From assembly GCA_026214975.1 (NCBI GenBank), contig JAOBSW010000761.1:35402-99401 (forward strand): DNA of 64,000 nt. Direction: 5' to 3'. Made by a program: the position numbers and the translations under genes. Position 1 is the stretch's first letter, and each line of letters begins with the position of its first letter. Below are positions 1 through 10,998 of this stretch, one piece after another. The notes below the pieces were generated by a model that saw only the letters and a program-made list of their open reading frames with translations, ran no database searches and was not told the DNA's origin. The DNA comes from Gentiana macrophylla. Taxonomy: Eukaryota > Streptophyta > Magnoliopsida > Gentianales > Gentianaceae.

Positions 1-422
1 ACACAAACAGAAAGGAAAACAGAAAGGAAAACAACAAGGATATGTAACCGGGACGAGCTAATCTCTGTCCTTAAGACAATTATGATCCGGAAGTACCCAC
101 GGTTTAGCACTTGTCTCCCAGGATAACCCGATTACTGCTCGGAGGTGAGGTACTTGACACGAACTCAACGAACTCTTGGTGCTTCAGAATCTCTTCAACA
201 AAAAACAAACTACCTTACTATATGAGATGGAAAAACTTGTGTTGTGACATTTCCACCAAAGAGGGTTTATATAGGTGGAAAAAGTAACTCCCACTCCTAA
301 GGTCTTTAACTCTCAATAATGACCACTACTATTCACTTATGGCACTAAGTAAAAGTTAAGGCCACTAACTCATGTTTTATGGCCACTAAGAGTATGGACA
401 TAAATGGACATTTTCTCCAACA
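1..422 (-). repeat. 3' LTR of Copia A, truncated by window start
   Basis: This stretch aligns with 5550-5996 with a few small indels; the right copy has an extra AAAAAGTATTATTTGG-like segment near 5790. It ends TTTTCTCCAACA at 422, giving the plus-strand CA (minus-strand TG) LTR terminus. The rest of the LTR lies outside the window. Confidence 0.9.
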
Positions 423-953
423 ATCCTCCACAAAATGGACATTAATGCAAATGCAGACCCTGAAGAGATTCTGACAGAAAATATTGCATCAGGAGAGATA
501 GCTTCTGGCTTTGAACCTGCCTTAGTGAAATACTATCGGATCTACTCGGCTAATCAGTGAACTATGTCTTGAACCGTTCAGCCTTTAATGTAAAACCAAA
601 CAATAGTACTCACACAATATTTCCCTTAACACGTATTGGTTCTCATGGTTGTGCTCATTTTGGCCATGAAACACCCTGGTTTCGAAAGTGCGTTAGAGAT
701 TTCAAGCCATTGAATTCTCTGAAGCGCCCCACTTCACACTTACATAGGTGACCTCCTATCAAGAGTATCTCGCCATACCCTACTCGAATTTAATCAAGCT
801 ATAGGAATCATTAAAAGTTTTCACTTATCCTTACGCATCTTACAGATAACACTTTTATTCATAGAATGGGTAAGTGTTCAATGAACCTTCATAACTTAGT
901 TGTCCCTTTGAACCATGATCTTGGGATCTCCAGTCAACATGGTGGGGTTACGA

Positions 954-1105
954 TTACAAAGTTTCTGTCATAATTGGCTTCAGTCCCATTCCATATGTCA
1001 ATTTTGACATTTGATCTCTAGGTAAACCTTTTGTTAGCGGATCCGCAAGATTGTCCTTCGATTTAACAAAATCGACGGAAATCACGCCGTTAGAGATTAG
1101 TTGTT

Positions 1106-1136
<31 letters not shown>

Positions 1137-1654
1137 TGACTTACCATTGTACATACTATTTTGTGCCCGGCTTATAGCCGACTGACTATCGCTATGTATG
1201 CTTATAGGAGCAATAGGCTTAGTCCAGCATGGAATATCCTCGAGGAAATTATGAAGCCATTATGTTTCTTCTCCTGCCTTGTCCAATGCAATGAAATCAG
1301 CTTCCATAGTGGAACGAGCAATGCAAGTTTGCTTTGTGGATTTCCATGACACAACAAAGACCACCAATAGTGAATACATATCCACTTGTGGACTTTGATT
1401 CTTTCGAGTCGGATATCCAATTTGCATCACAAGTATCCTTCTAATATTTGCTTGGATATCTCGTGTCTTTGTAATCCAAGATTCATTGTGAATTTTAAGT
1501 ACCTCAATACTCTATTGAATGCTTTCCAATGATCCTCACTTGGATTACTTGTAAATATGCTTAGTTTATTTACAGCACATGCTAAGTCTAGTCTAGTACA
1601 ATTGGTTATGTACATCGATGACCTATGATTTGTGAATATTTTAAGCCGAGACAT
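954..1654 (-). pseudogene. RNase H domain of Copia A pol
   Basis: The translation in three shifting frames gives the usual Copia RNase H order. First comes a segment ending the palm/connection with RYLKFTMNLGLQ near 1500, then a serine-rich tract, and finally HIRRRHNTIKQLISNG and KSKDNLADPLTKGL, the standard C-terminus. RNase H removes the RNA strand during reverse transcription. It is broken by at least two frameshifts. Bases 423-953 between it and the LTR hold only the untranslated tail of the element. Confidence 0.85.
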
Positions 1655-1661
1655 TGTGTTC

Positions 1662-2108
1662 TCATTTATTTTTGACTAAGTGCATAGTCAAGTCAATAGG
1701 AGTTTTTATCGGACTTTCATTAAATACGTTAAATCTTTTAGAAACAGACTCAACATAATGAGGCTGTGACAATGCAAGTCCATCCGACATTCTAGAGATT
1801 TTAATCCCCAAAATTACATCTGCAACTCCCATATCCTTCATATCGAAGTTTCTTGTTAACATCTTCTTAGTATTTATGATTATATCATGAGTACTACCCA
1901 AGATTAACATGTCATCAACATATAGACATACTATCACAAAGGAATTAGAAGTGTTAATGACATAAACACATTTATCGCACTTCGTTAATTTTAAACCCAT
2001 TTGATAACATCGTTTGATCAAATTTTGGTGCCATTGTTTTAGCGCTTGCTTAAGCCCATACAATGACTTAATGAGTCGACATACTTTGTGTTCTTGACAC
2101 GGAACCAC
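1662..2108 (-). pseudogene. Reverse transcriptase palm/thumb of Copia A
   Basis: This is a 148-residue open segment of the Copia reverse transcriptase. It has [12 protein letters not shown] at residues 10-21, and the catalytic YVDD at residues 63-66 (about 1911-1922). HFLG-like spacing is replaced by VILGIKISR near residue 100. It continues the RT begun at the C-terminal end of the open frame at 2200-3801, and the break at about 2110-2200 separates the two. The active-site aspartates are intact, but the break makes the polyprotein non-functional as read. Confidence 0.88.
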
Positions 2109-2199
2109 ATAACCTCGGGTTGTTCCATATAGATTTCTTCTTCCAATTCACCATTTAAGAAAGCGATCTTTACATCCATTTGATGTATTTCTAGATTAT

Positions 2200-3801
2200 T
2201 TACCGCAAACAATTGCGATAAGAATTAAATATCGACGTGATCCGAGTAACCGGTGAATATGTATTGAAGAAGTCAAGACCTTCTTTTTGATGATAACCTT
2301 TAGCTACTAGTCTGGCCATATATTTATCGATCCATCCATCAGTCTTGAATTTTTTCTTAAAAATCCACTTACAACCGAGAGGTTTATGTCCCGGTGGGAT
2401 ATTTACTAATTCCCAAGTATGATTTTGCATAATGGAATCGATTTCACTATTGACTGCTTCTTTCCAGAACGGCGCTTCTGGATTTGACATAGCCTGAGCA
2501 TATGTACTTGGTTCGTTTTCTACCATATAGGTGAAAAAATCAGGACCGAAAGACGTTGAAGTCCTTGCCCGTTTACTCCTACGAGGTTCTGGTTCCTCAG
2601 TTTCTGGAGTAGTTTCACTTGTTGGTTCATGTGCCCGCTTATTTAAGCTTATGTTTTCTTGACTTCTTTCTTTACATGGAAATACATCCTCAAAAAATAC
2701 AGAATTTCTTGATTCCATGATTGTATTCACGTGAACATCCGGATTGTCAGATTTATGCACTAGAAATCTATGTGCACTACTGTTATTTGCATAACCGATA
2801 AATATACAATCTATCGTTTTAGGCCCAATTTTGATTTGTTTAGGTTTAGGCACTTCGACCTTTGCTAAACACCCCCACACTTTCAAGTATTTGTAGCTAG
2901 GCTTGTAGCCTTTCCATAACTCGTAAGGTGTTTTATCCATTTTTTTAGACAAAACTCTATTAAGAATGACATTGGCGGAAAGTATCGCTTCCCCCCACAA
3001 GTTCTGAGGTAAACCCGTACTTATCAACATAGCATTCATCATCTCCTTAAGAGTACGATTTTTGCGTTCAGCAATACCGTTTGATTGAAGTGCATAAGGT
3101 GCAGTCGTTTGATGGATAATACCAGAGCCTGAACATAATTCATTAAACGGTGCATCATATTCACCACCTCTATCACTACGAACCTTCTTGATTCGTTTGC
3201 TAAGTTGATTCTCGACTTCATCCTTATAGTTTTTAAAAGCCTCAAGTGTCTCATCTTTGCTACTTAGCAAATAGACATAACAGTATCTTGTACAATCATC
3301 GATAAAAGTTACAAAGTATTTTTTACCGCCTCTCGTTTGTACAAATTTTAAATCACACAAGTCTGTATGAATTAAATCTAACGGTTCGGTGTTTCTTTCC
3401 ACGGAAGGAAAATGTGTCTTGGTCATTTTAGCTTCGACACATATATGGAATTTTTCATTATTATTAAATTTTAAATTAGGTAATAAATCTAAGTTCATCA
3501 TCCGTCGAATTGATTTATTATTTATGTGTCCCAATCTATTGTGCCATAAGCAAGAAGTCTCAATCAAGTAATCGGAAGAGGATGCAATTTTATTAGCCTC
3601 ATTGGGCACAACATTCTTTGGCATAATTGCCATTACATTAAGCTTAAACATACCCTCGGTGGAATAACCCCTACCGAGAAACACACCATTCTTGGTCAAA
3701 ATGACCTTATCAGAACCAAAATTCAAATTGAAACTAGCCTTGTTCAATTTGTCACCAGAAATGAGATTCCTACGAATCTCAGGAACAATGCATCTCATCA
3801 T
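2200..3801 (-). CDS. Copia A polyprotein segment: GAG-pre-integrase, integrase, RT N-terminus
   Basis: This is the longest open frame in the window, at 533 residues. The region before residue 80 is the protease-to-integrase linker. The zinc-binding HHCC module starts with WHNRLGH (H87, H92). Its first cysteine position holds F118, and C121 is present. The integrase catalytic triad is D147 (in HTDLC), D210 (in RSDRGGEY) and E245 (in NGIAERKN), giving the family D-x(35)-E spacing. From about residue 440 the reverse transcriptase begins ([25 protein letters not shown]). It covers roughly the middle third of a normal 1300-1400 residue Copia polyprotein. Upstream gag/protease is frameshifted, so the ATG at 3801 is internal and not a real start. 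Confidence 0.93.
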   Translation of the reverse strand: MMRCIVPEIRRNLISGDKLNKASFNLNFGSDKVILTKNGVFLGRGYSTEGMFKLNVMAIMPKNVVPNEANKIASSSDYLIETSCLWHNRLGHINNKSIRRMMNLDLLPNLKFNNNEKFHICVEAKMTKTHFPSVERNTEPLDLIHTDLCDLKFVQTRGGKKYFVTFIDDCTRYCYVYLLSSKDETLEAFKNYKDEVENQLSKRIKKVRSDRGGEYDAPFNELCSGSGIIHQTTAPYALQSNGIAERKNRTLKEMMNAMLISTGLPQNLWGEAILSANVILNRVLSKKMDKTPYELWKGYKPSYKYLKVWGCLAKVEVPKPKQIKIGPKTIDCIFIGYANNSSAHRFLVHKSDNPDVHVNTIMESRNSVFFEDVFPCKERSQENISLNKRAHEPTSETTPETEEPEPRRSKRARTSTSFGPDFFTYMVENEPSTYAQAMSNPEAPFWKEAVNSEIDSIMQNHTWELVNIPPGHKPLGCKWIFKKKFKTDGWIDKYMARLVAKGYHQKEGLDFFNTYSPVTRITSIFNSYRNCLR

Positions 3802-3837
3802 TCAGAGTCAGTTTCTTTCCTGAAGTCATCTTCAGAA

Positions 3838-4990
3838 TCACCGTCCCTGATCCAGCAATTGGAGAAGTTGATGAATTCCCATCCACAGTTTGTCCCCTGT
3901 GCGGCCTTGTAAGTTGAAAACCACGGCCGGTCGGACAAACATGTCTTCAGGGCTCAGTGTCCACAAACCATTGCCTTGTATTCCCCACAAAGTTACATTC
4001 GACACCACGGTGCAGAACATTTCCTTATCACCATCGGTTTGACCGGATGTGCCGCCTTGGTTGAATTGGCTTCTTTGAACGGCACTCAAGAAGACGGTGC
4101 CCAAACTTTCCACAATTATTCTGATTGCCATTGAACTTGTACACGATCTGTGGTTTCTTGTAAGATTCAAAGCATTTTTCTTGGAAAATTGACCGATTTC
4201 TTCCTTTTACGATTCTTTACCTCAAAGAACATGAGCTTTGGCCTTGTCCAACCTGCACAATGATTTTCTTTCGAGCCCTTATTGTCCTCCTCTATACGGA
4301 GTCGGACAATCAAATCCTCCATTGACATTTGCTTTCGCTTGTGTTTGAGATAACTCTTATACTCCCTCCAAGATTCGAGGAAGTTTCTCAATCACACAAA
4401 GCTACTTGAAAATTCTCACTTATCATCATATCTTCTTCTATAATTTTGGATATAATGATTTGTAATTCCTCAACTTGTTTAATATGATTTTGGAATCGAC
4501 CATCTTATAGTCCGTAAATTTACCCACTATAAATTTCTTAGCTACTTTGCATCTTGATTTTATATTTTTCTCTAATGCAAGCCCACAGTGTTTTTGCACT
4601 TTCATACATAGAATAAACACCATCTGAGACTATTATCTACATAATTCAAAATATAATTTTTGCATAGAAAATCACTATGCTTCCAACTCTCTACAACCAA
4701 GAACAACACTGTGCTCGGTGTTTTCAGGAGGCACAACTGGTTTCTCTTCAATGAGGATCATTGCTAGTCCAAGTGTAGTGAGATAGAACAACATCTTCTG
4801 CTGCCAACGCTTGAAATTTAGGCCATTGAACTTTTATGGTTTCTCTCCATGAGAAGTATGAAAAGTACCAGCAATGGTAACAACGAGTTGTGTCACGGCC
4901 GAGACACATTAGCATCCAAAAGTGGATTCGGACTTGTGGTTGATGTGGTTCCAATAGTAGTTGTCTGACGCATCGGTGACTCGAGTCATT
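3838..4990 (-). pseudogene. gag and protease of Copia A, broken
   Basis: Reading leftward from about 4980 in shifting frames gives the Copia nucleocapsid polyprotein. KFNGLNFKRWQQKMLF near 4800 is the start of the gag domain, then KKFIVGKFTDYKMVDSK near 4500, then the YLKHKRKQMSMEDLIVRLR stretch near 4330. A zinc-knuckle region and the protease (WTLSPED wording near 3960) follow in damaged form. A TAA stop lies just before KFNGLNF and several frameshifts follow. Gag packages the element RNA, and the protease cleaves the polyprotein. Confidence 0.85.
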
Positions 4991-5089
4991 TCTATTCGAG
5001 TGAAACAAAAGATCAACAACACAAGCCGAGTCGTTTTGCCAAAAACGAGACAAAACGCGTAAAATCGTTTTTTGCGTAAAACGATAAAA

Positions 5090-5326
5090 GGAAGATGGAC
5101 CGGTTTTACCAAAAACCAATACCAAAAAAGCGGACCGGTTTTACGAAACCAATACCAAAAAGGAAGATGGACCGGTTTTTACAAAAAAAAAACCAATACC
5201 AAAAAAAGAAAGGACCGGTTTTACCAGAAACCGATACCAAAAAGGAGAATGGACCAGTTTTTACAAAAAAAAAACAATACCAAAAAAAGAAAGGACCGGT
5301 TTTACCAGAAACCGATATCAAAAAGG
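5090..5326. repeat. Minisatellite in Copia A leader, six units of about 37-45 bp
   Basis: Six head-to-tail units each carry GGACCGGTTTTAC, then AAACC(A/G)ATACCAAAAA. Units 3+4 (about 5162-5243) and 5+6 (about 5244-5324) form two copies of a roughly 81-bp dimer. The repeat lies between gag (about 4990) and the right LTR of Copia A, so it belongs to the leader or LTR end of that element. Open frames on both strands here are only a by-product of the repeat. Confidence 0.9.
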
Positions 5327-5544
5327 AGACACCGACCAACTGAGTATCACAGATGATACTCAGAACGAATACAAAAAATAAAAAGTTCAGCAAGCAGACT
5401 GAAATTTATTTTTCATTTCGCAAAGATATACTTTTAGAGCAAAGAGGCTCAAAAGAATTGTCTTAAGATTGTTATACCCAAAGTATTACAATGCGACGAT
5501 AAAAAAATAAAAACAGAAAAGATGAAGAACAATTTTATTATAAT

Positions 5545-5996
5545 GCGGATCGACACACAAATGAAAGGAAAAGCAGAAGAAAAACAACAAGGATATGTAA
5601 TCGGGACGAGCTAATATCATCCTTAAGACAATTATGCTCGGCAAGTACCTACGGTTTAGCACTTGTCTCCCAGGATAACTCAATTACTGCTCGATTCGGG
5701 AATTGAAGTACTTGAACCGAACTCAACGAACTCTTGGTGCTTCAGAATCTCTTCAACAAAAAACAAACTACCTTACTATATGAGATGAAAAAAGTATTAT
5801 TTGGAAAAACTTGTGTTGTGACATTTCCACCAAAGAGGGTTTATATAGGTGGAAAAAGTAACTCCCACTCTTAAGGTCTTTAACTCTCAATAATGACCAC
5901 TACTATTCACTTATGGCACTAAGTAAAAGTTAAGGCCACTAACTCATGTTTTATGGCCACTAAGAATATGGACATAAATGGATATTTTCTCCAACA
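5545..5996 (-). repeat. 5' LTR of Copia A (recognised part)
   Basis: This is the part of the right-hand LTR that can be matched to the left copy at 1-422. It ends at CCAACA (5996). The LTR probably extends leftward, perhaps to about 5330, but the partner lies outside the window, so the limit cannot be fixed. A TATA-like TTTATATAGG near 5840 is present in both copies. Confidence 0.8.
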
Positions 5997-6469
5997 CATC
6001 TTACATATCTTGATCGTCTATTAAGTATTTTGCATAAAAAATATTGTTTAGTACTCAATAAAATATATTTTTCTCCATCTTTGATAATGTTTTTTTTTGA
6101 AGAAAACCTGTGTGAAATACACTTTTTATTATTTCATTTGATAATTTAAAATATTTTCAAGGTAAATATCGAAACCGGTTAGACTCGATAAGCTCCTTGC
6201 AAAACTCGAGCTCGATTAGAGTTTTAAAAACTTTGATTAATCGCAGTTAGCTCGAACTCGAGTTTTCCCCAACAACAAAAAAAAAAACTCGAACTCGAGT
6301 TTGATATACTTTTGCTCGAACTCATCATACTCGAGAATATTTGAAATTGCTCGACACGTTTAGAGAATTATTCGGTTTGACTCGATTTATTTACACACCA
6401 GATTATAACTCATCGTCTTCTATCGACTAAAGCGGTGAACCAAAGTTTGTAACAATGTCTTGCATTACC

Positions 6470-6516
<47 letters not shown>

Positions 6517-6766
6517 GGGTTAATATATACATACTATTGATCCATACTTACCGTACTTACTACTAAAATAGTGCATCGATCACTATTTTAGTATATTGCT
6601 CAATTATTGTTTGAGTGCACCTAGTTTCTAATGATTTTATATAATAAACAATAATGATTTTATACAATAACCAGGTCATTTCAAACAATAATAGCAAGTC
6701 TTACTAAAATAGTGATGAGATCTTGGTATGTAGGTATGTATGGATAGTATGGTATGTAGAACCCAA

Positions 6767-6830
<64 letters not shown>

Positions 6831-7215
6831 ATTTTTTTTTTTAATATCGTACATTAGAGCACTTGCATGTGCTGCTTTGCTACACTTGTCATACACTTAT
6901 CACTTTTGGAAAGCCTCAAATTTTTTATTATTTTTTGTGTGGAAAAACGAAGTCTGAATTGTGTCTAGTGAAGTAACTACTAGTTTAATAAAGTAATCAA
7001 ATTTATTAGCATGAAAGCATGCCAGCAGACCAATTGTAATGGAAATAAAAAACTATAAAACCTGTCTCAATAAAATATAAAAATAATAATAAGCATCCTC
7101 ATCATCAAATTTAATACCCTTACCAACTTTACACTCGGCAATTTCCATGAATCATCCCCAGCCAGGTAGCCATTTTCCTTTCTTTTAATATGGTATGTTG
7201 AATTTTAGGAAAAAG

Positions 7216-7260
<45 letters not shown>

Positions 7261-7289
7261 CAATATAGCATATCCTTCATATTTACTTA
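5997..7289. other. AT-rich intergenic DNA
   Basis: No gene is visible. It holds (TA)n tracts at 6474-6511, 6770-6815 and 7214-7257, a poly-T run at 6816-6840, and a CTCGA-rich stretch (6180-6400) with repeated CTCGAACTCGAG words. The foldback element 6516-6765 is listed separately. Confidence 0.7.
6516..6765. mobile_element. Foldback/MITE-like element between two (TA)n tracts
   Basis: The left end TGGGTTAATATATACATACTA and the right end read in reverse complement (TGGGTTCTACATACCATACTA) form imperfect terminal inverted repeats of about 40 bp. An internal inverted pair ACTAAAATAGTG/CACTATTTTAGT adds a hairpin. Long TA tracts lie directly on both sides, as expected if it inserted into a (TA)n microsatellite. 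The superfamily is uncertain. Confidence 0.55.
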
Positions 7290-7549
7290 CTCCCTTCCGG
7301 TCCTATTTAATTATCACAGTTTTCAAAATCAAAATTTCATTTTTATATGTTGTACTTACTTTTTCAAAGCGTTCTTTATCATATTTTTCTACATATACTC
7401 TTATTTATTAAGAGATGGTGATTGAAAACAACATTACATTAATTATTTTCAAATATGTTATTGTCATTTTGTTGTTAAGTCAAAACATCAACCATTCTCC
7501 TTAATATGTGTGTTTCTGCCAACTGCGACAGTTAAATATGAACGGAGAG
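7290..7549. mobile_element. Stowaway-type MITE 1
   Basis: This is a 260-bp non-coding element flanked by TA (7288-7289 and 7550-7551). The left terminus CTCCCTTCCGGTCCTATTTA pairs with the right terminus in reverse complement (CTCTCCGTTCATATTTAACT) over about 35 bp with small gaps. The CTCC-TCCGT ends and TA duplication are typical of Stowaway MITEs mobilised by Tc1/mariner transposases. Confidence 0.75.
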
Positions 7550-7613
7550 TAATATAGATTTATTGTATTTATTGTGGTTTACAATTTGTTTGTAATGTGT
7601 TTGATGTCATATA

Positions 7614-7889
7614 CTACATCCGTCCCAAAATATAAATTAATCATCTTACACTTTAAGGTTCGTCTCATAATATAAGTCATTTTACATTACCAATGCAACA
7701 TTTATTACTATTTTCTCTATTTTACCCATAATTTATTATCAATCCAACTACTTTTAATTACTTAACAAATATTGCATTAATTATGGTCAAAGAACATTTT
7801 AGACATTAACTCTCAAATTTATGATATTCAACAATTTTCTTAATCTATATGAAACCCCCAGGATAATTTATATTTTAAGACGGAAGTAG
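7614..7889. mobile_element. Stowaway-type MITE 2
   Basis: This is a 276-bp non-coding element flanked by TA (7612-7613 and 7890-7891). The left end CTACATCCGTCCCAAAATAT and the right end in reverse complement CTACTTCCGTCTTAAAATAT differ at three of 20 positions. The consensus CTCCCTCCGTCCCAAAATA is the well-known Stowaway terminus. It ends about 300 bp upstream of the MYB start codon and may sit in its promoter region. Confidence 0.88.
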
Positions 7890-8016
7890 TATTTTATCTT
7901 CATTGGATACAAATGAAATTGATTTTTTATGATTTTTATAATAAGGTTCACAATAAAATGTAAATGGATGCCAAAATTCATGCACCAAATACCAATCATC
8001 TTTGTCTGTAGTCAGT

Positions 8017-8043
8017 TTGACAAATATTTTGACCTATATATAC
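8017..8043 (+). promoter_or_regulatory. MYB core promoter: TATA box with adjoining W-boxes
   Basis: TATATATAC at 8035-8043 lies 144 bases before the start codon. It is preceded directly by TTGACC (8029-8034), and a TTGAC lies at 8017-8021. TTGAC(C/T) is the core bound by plant WRKY factors. A CT-rich leader (8050-8186), usual for plant 5' UTRs, follows. The start of transcription is inferred to be near 8070. Confidence 0.6.
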
Positions 8044-8186
8044 ATCTTCAATCTGCACACGTTTTCTCTCAACTAAATTCTTCTTCTAACTTCAAACCTT
8101 CATATCCACAACCATAAACCACCATTTTCAAAACCTTTATTTAATTTTCCTCAAATAACTTCCTTTCTTTTTTCTCTGTTTCACAA

Positions 8187-9586
8187 ATGGACGGTTTCAA
8201 TCTTCTTTCGTTTCAAAGCTCGTCTTCTTCCTCCGATTCCTCTTCTTCAGATTCACTTCACATAAACACATACAAACCCGAGAAAATCAAAGGTCCATGG
8301 ACAGCAGAAGAGGACAAGATCCTAACCCGTTTAGTAGATAAATACGGGCCAAGAAACTGGTCGGTAATTAGTAAATACATTAAGGGTCGTTCAGGCAAAT
8401 CTTGCAGGTTAAGATGGTGTAATCAGTTGAGCCCGAATGTGGAGCACCGCCCGTTTTCTCCGGCGGAGGATGAGACCATCTTAGCTGCTCATGCAATGTA
8501 TGGGAATAGATGGGCCACAATTGCCCGGATGCTTCCGGGTCGGACTGATAATGCTGTCAAGAATCACTGGAATTCCACTTTAAAAAGAAGGTAATATATA
8601 TATAAGAGAAAGAGAAACTACTTACGTGTTCCATATCCGATAGCGTGTTTCGTATTCGATAAATATATAGATCAGATACATAGGATACACACCACGATAT
8701 AGAATTCGTAATCTTTAAAATTGAATACAAGATTGAGATATGCATATTTTATTTATGTACTTTTGTTCAACAGTGTTTTTGATACCACAATCTGGATTAA
8801 CTTAATGTGACGCCACACATCTGGATATGATTAATTTTATAAAGGTTTAAAATGAACATTCCTCTTCTTCCAAGTTGCATGTATTTTTAAGCTTAAATTC
8901 AACTTTCTACAAATGTTAGTGTGATGCATAAGAATTAGAAGTAGATTTGTTGTGGTGTCAATAATAAATTTCTATTTATGATTTAGTCTGTATATTTTTC
9001 TTATTTTCACATTGGTCCTTACAATTTCAATATTTATCAAAATGTCCTTTCGTGTATTCTATGTCTACGTATCCCGTACACGTGCAATCCACGATAAATG
9101 TTAATTACCAGATACATAAATTTGTTATATTGTTTAGGTAGAAGTTTAATTTAAATAAAATATTGATAGTTGTTTTTAGATTAATGTTTGGATAACATTA
9201 TATTTTATTTTTACATTTATTTATTTTGAAACAAGGGTCTTTATTTTCTTATGATTTTGTTTAGGTACCAGCAGCAAAAATCGCAGATATCTGAGAAGCA
9301 AATCTTGCAAACAATGGGTAACACCGGTGATGTGGAAAATTCGGCGGATAGAACGGTGGTTCCGGTAGAGGATCATGAAGCAGAGGATCCGATGACGGAG
9401 CTTTCATTAGCTCCGCCGGGGATGGGTGGTGGTGGTGGTGTTGATAGGCTGCCGGTAAGACAGAATGAGCGTTTGCCGGCGGAGTTTTGGGATGCAATGA
9501 GGAATGTGATTTCAAGAGAAGTTAGGGAGTGTTTTGCTTCGTCGTCGTACTCAGCAAATTCTTCTTCTGAGTTTCATCATTATTAG
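8187..9586 (+). CDS. R2R3-MYB transcription factor, subgroup 22 (MYB44/70/73/77-like), two exons
   Basis: Exon 1 is 8187-8590 and exon 2 is 9265-9586. The intron 8591-9264 (674 bp, GT...TTTAG) splits an Arg codon and gives 241 residues. R2 spans about residues 35-81 with W38, W58 and W77. R3 spans about 87-133 with F90 in the usual first-Trp position, W109 and W128. The [17 protein letters not shown] and FGN-like YGNRWATIA wording is that of subgroup 22 nuclear DNA-binding proteins, which act in ABA, auxin and stress responses. Exon 2 carries LSLAPPG (181-187), matching the subgroup LSL motif, and [17 protein letters not shown] (209-225), matching its C-terminal helix. The first ATG follows a CT-rich leader and precedes a Ser-rich tail, so the start is well supported. 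Known Arabidopsis members are mostly intronless, so the intron right after R3 is unusual. This is the only intact gene here. Confidence 0.95.
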
Positions 9587-10998
9587 GATGAGATTATTAT
9601 ATAATTATTATTTTCATAACTTAATCTCTGTCGATTAGTGAAATCAAGTAATTAGTGTTTTGTTTGTATTTTTTCCTTTTGTTCTTGAAGTTCTCAGTAT
9701 CCGAACCAAGTGGCCTATCTAATTTGGATGCGATGCGGATCGTAATGCAGAGCATCATTCGAGTTAAGGTCAGTAAAAACTTTTCAACGTGTTGAATTAG
9801 AGGATAATCAAAATGGTGAATTATTCTCCCATTGGGCGTTGTAAACTTGTTTCCAACTTCTTTGTCCATATTCTTGTCTTTGCTCATAATCCTAGGTTTA
9901 ATTTCACGGTTTGTAATAATAGCAAATCGGACTCAAAAGTTTGAGTAATTTTTTAATTTAGATCGTAATTTCTAAAAACCCACACTTAAATTGGTGTTTA
10001 GTTTTTGTTGTGATTATAGACGTCCGCAATGTTGTGGAGTATGTCCATTTTATTATCTTACTAAATCGAGCTTCTCACATGTGTGATGCAATTTGATCTA
10101 CTTGGAGTTCTCTTCAAATTCCTTTTATTTTCTTTTTTTAGTAAGGTAGTGGTCTTGATAGTGGTGGTAGTAGTCGGCGTTTATCCGATGTATTCCCGGC
10201 GGTTGTATGGTTTTTCCCAAAGCGTTTGTCAGGTTGTAAAGCTTTGTTTGTTTGTTCATTTAATATATATCTCTCGTTTCGTAAAAAAAATTAAAAATTT
10301 GAAGTTATGATTTAAAAAAAAGAAAAAAAATTAAAGTTATGATGTAAAGCATCCACGTGCTTAGCGCTACAATACAAAATGGTAGTCTCAAAAAGGTAGG
10401 GGAGGAGCACGGGTGACATTCAACCTCCTACGGATTCTCTTGACACGACTCATATTGAAATTAGGGTTTATTTTTAAAATAGACAATATGATATAGAAAT
10501 ATGGAAAAAGGATATTGGAATTTTTTTCGGGTAAAACGGACATGTCCTTATTCCGCTATGATAGTGAATCAATAGATTTGAGAGTCGATTCGCTGAAGAA
10601 ACTTGATGGATTTGGGGTTATGAGCAGTGGATTTGTCGCTTATAACTCGAGTTTATATTTCTAACGCTACGATTCTTATTTTTCCTCTTTTTGTCGCTTT
10701 TAAACCACTCAACCTCCACTATTCGGTGTGGGTATCTTAGTAATGTACCGGTTTGTCATGATGCCGCATCCTGATTACGTGTAGTATCTTAACCATTGAT
10801 TCAATTGGACTAAAACCTACTAAAAATGCCACTCAACCTCCTATTTCTCGTCCATTAAACCCCTTATTCTAAGCCTTGCGTATTGCTACTTCCTCTGTAG
10901 CACTAAGACTAGCAGGGGATCCAATAGCAATAGTAGTACCGTTAAATGTTAAAACAAGATCGAATTATGAGGCTTGTTAAGGAAATCAACATCCAATG
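9587..10998. other. Intergenic DNA downstream of MYB
   Basis: AT-rich, with no supported gene. A 75-codon frame at 10083-10310 is hydrophobic but matches nothing I know. Bases 10378-10480 resemble 51895-51985, which were about 600 bp apart before Copia B inserted. A minus-strand stretch at about 10860-10960 reads as a 30-residue open peptide ending in a stop, possibly an exon relic. The last five bases (CAATG, 10994-10998) are the left target duplication of Copia B. Confidence 0.6.

Larger units (their letters stand above)
1..5996 (-). mobile_element. Copia element A (minus strand, 3' LTR cut by window edge)
   Basis: Ty1-copia retrotransposon read on the minus strand in the order gag, protease, integrase, reverse transcriptase, RNase H. 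About 420 bases at the left edge match 5550-5996 closely, and both copies end in the same CTCCAACA, so these are parts of the two LTRs. The right copy is the 5' LTR. The inner edge of that LTR is not clear and no clean tRNA-Met primer site is visible. The pol wording resembles the Tork-type lineage, but that is a weak call. gag carries stops and frameshifts, while 1602 bases of pol stay open. Confidence 0.93.

Noticed and set aside
5072..5393. Open frames of 82-95 codons on both strands
   Set aside because: They are produced by the minisatellite repeat; the Lys/Phe-rich products have no start context or homology.
7195..7425. 76-codon frame with repeated Tyr-Ile
   Set aside because: It is a translated (TA)n microsatellite running into a MITE.
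10083..10310. Small hydrophobic protein downstream of the MYB gene
   Set aside because: Composition follows local T- and GT-rich repeats; no signal, homology or promoter is visible.
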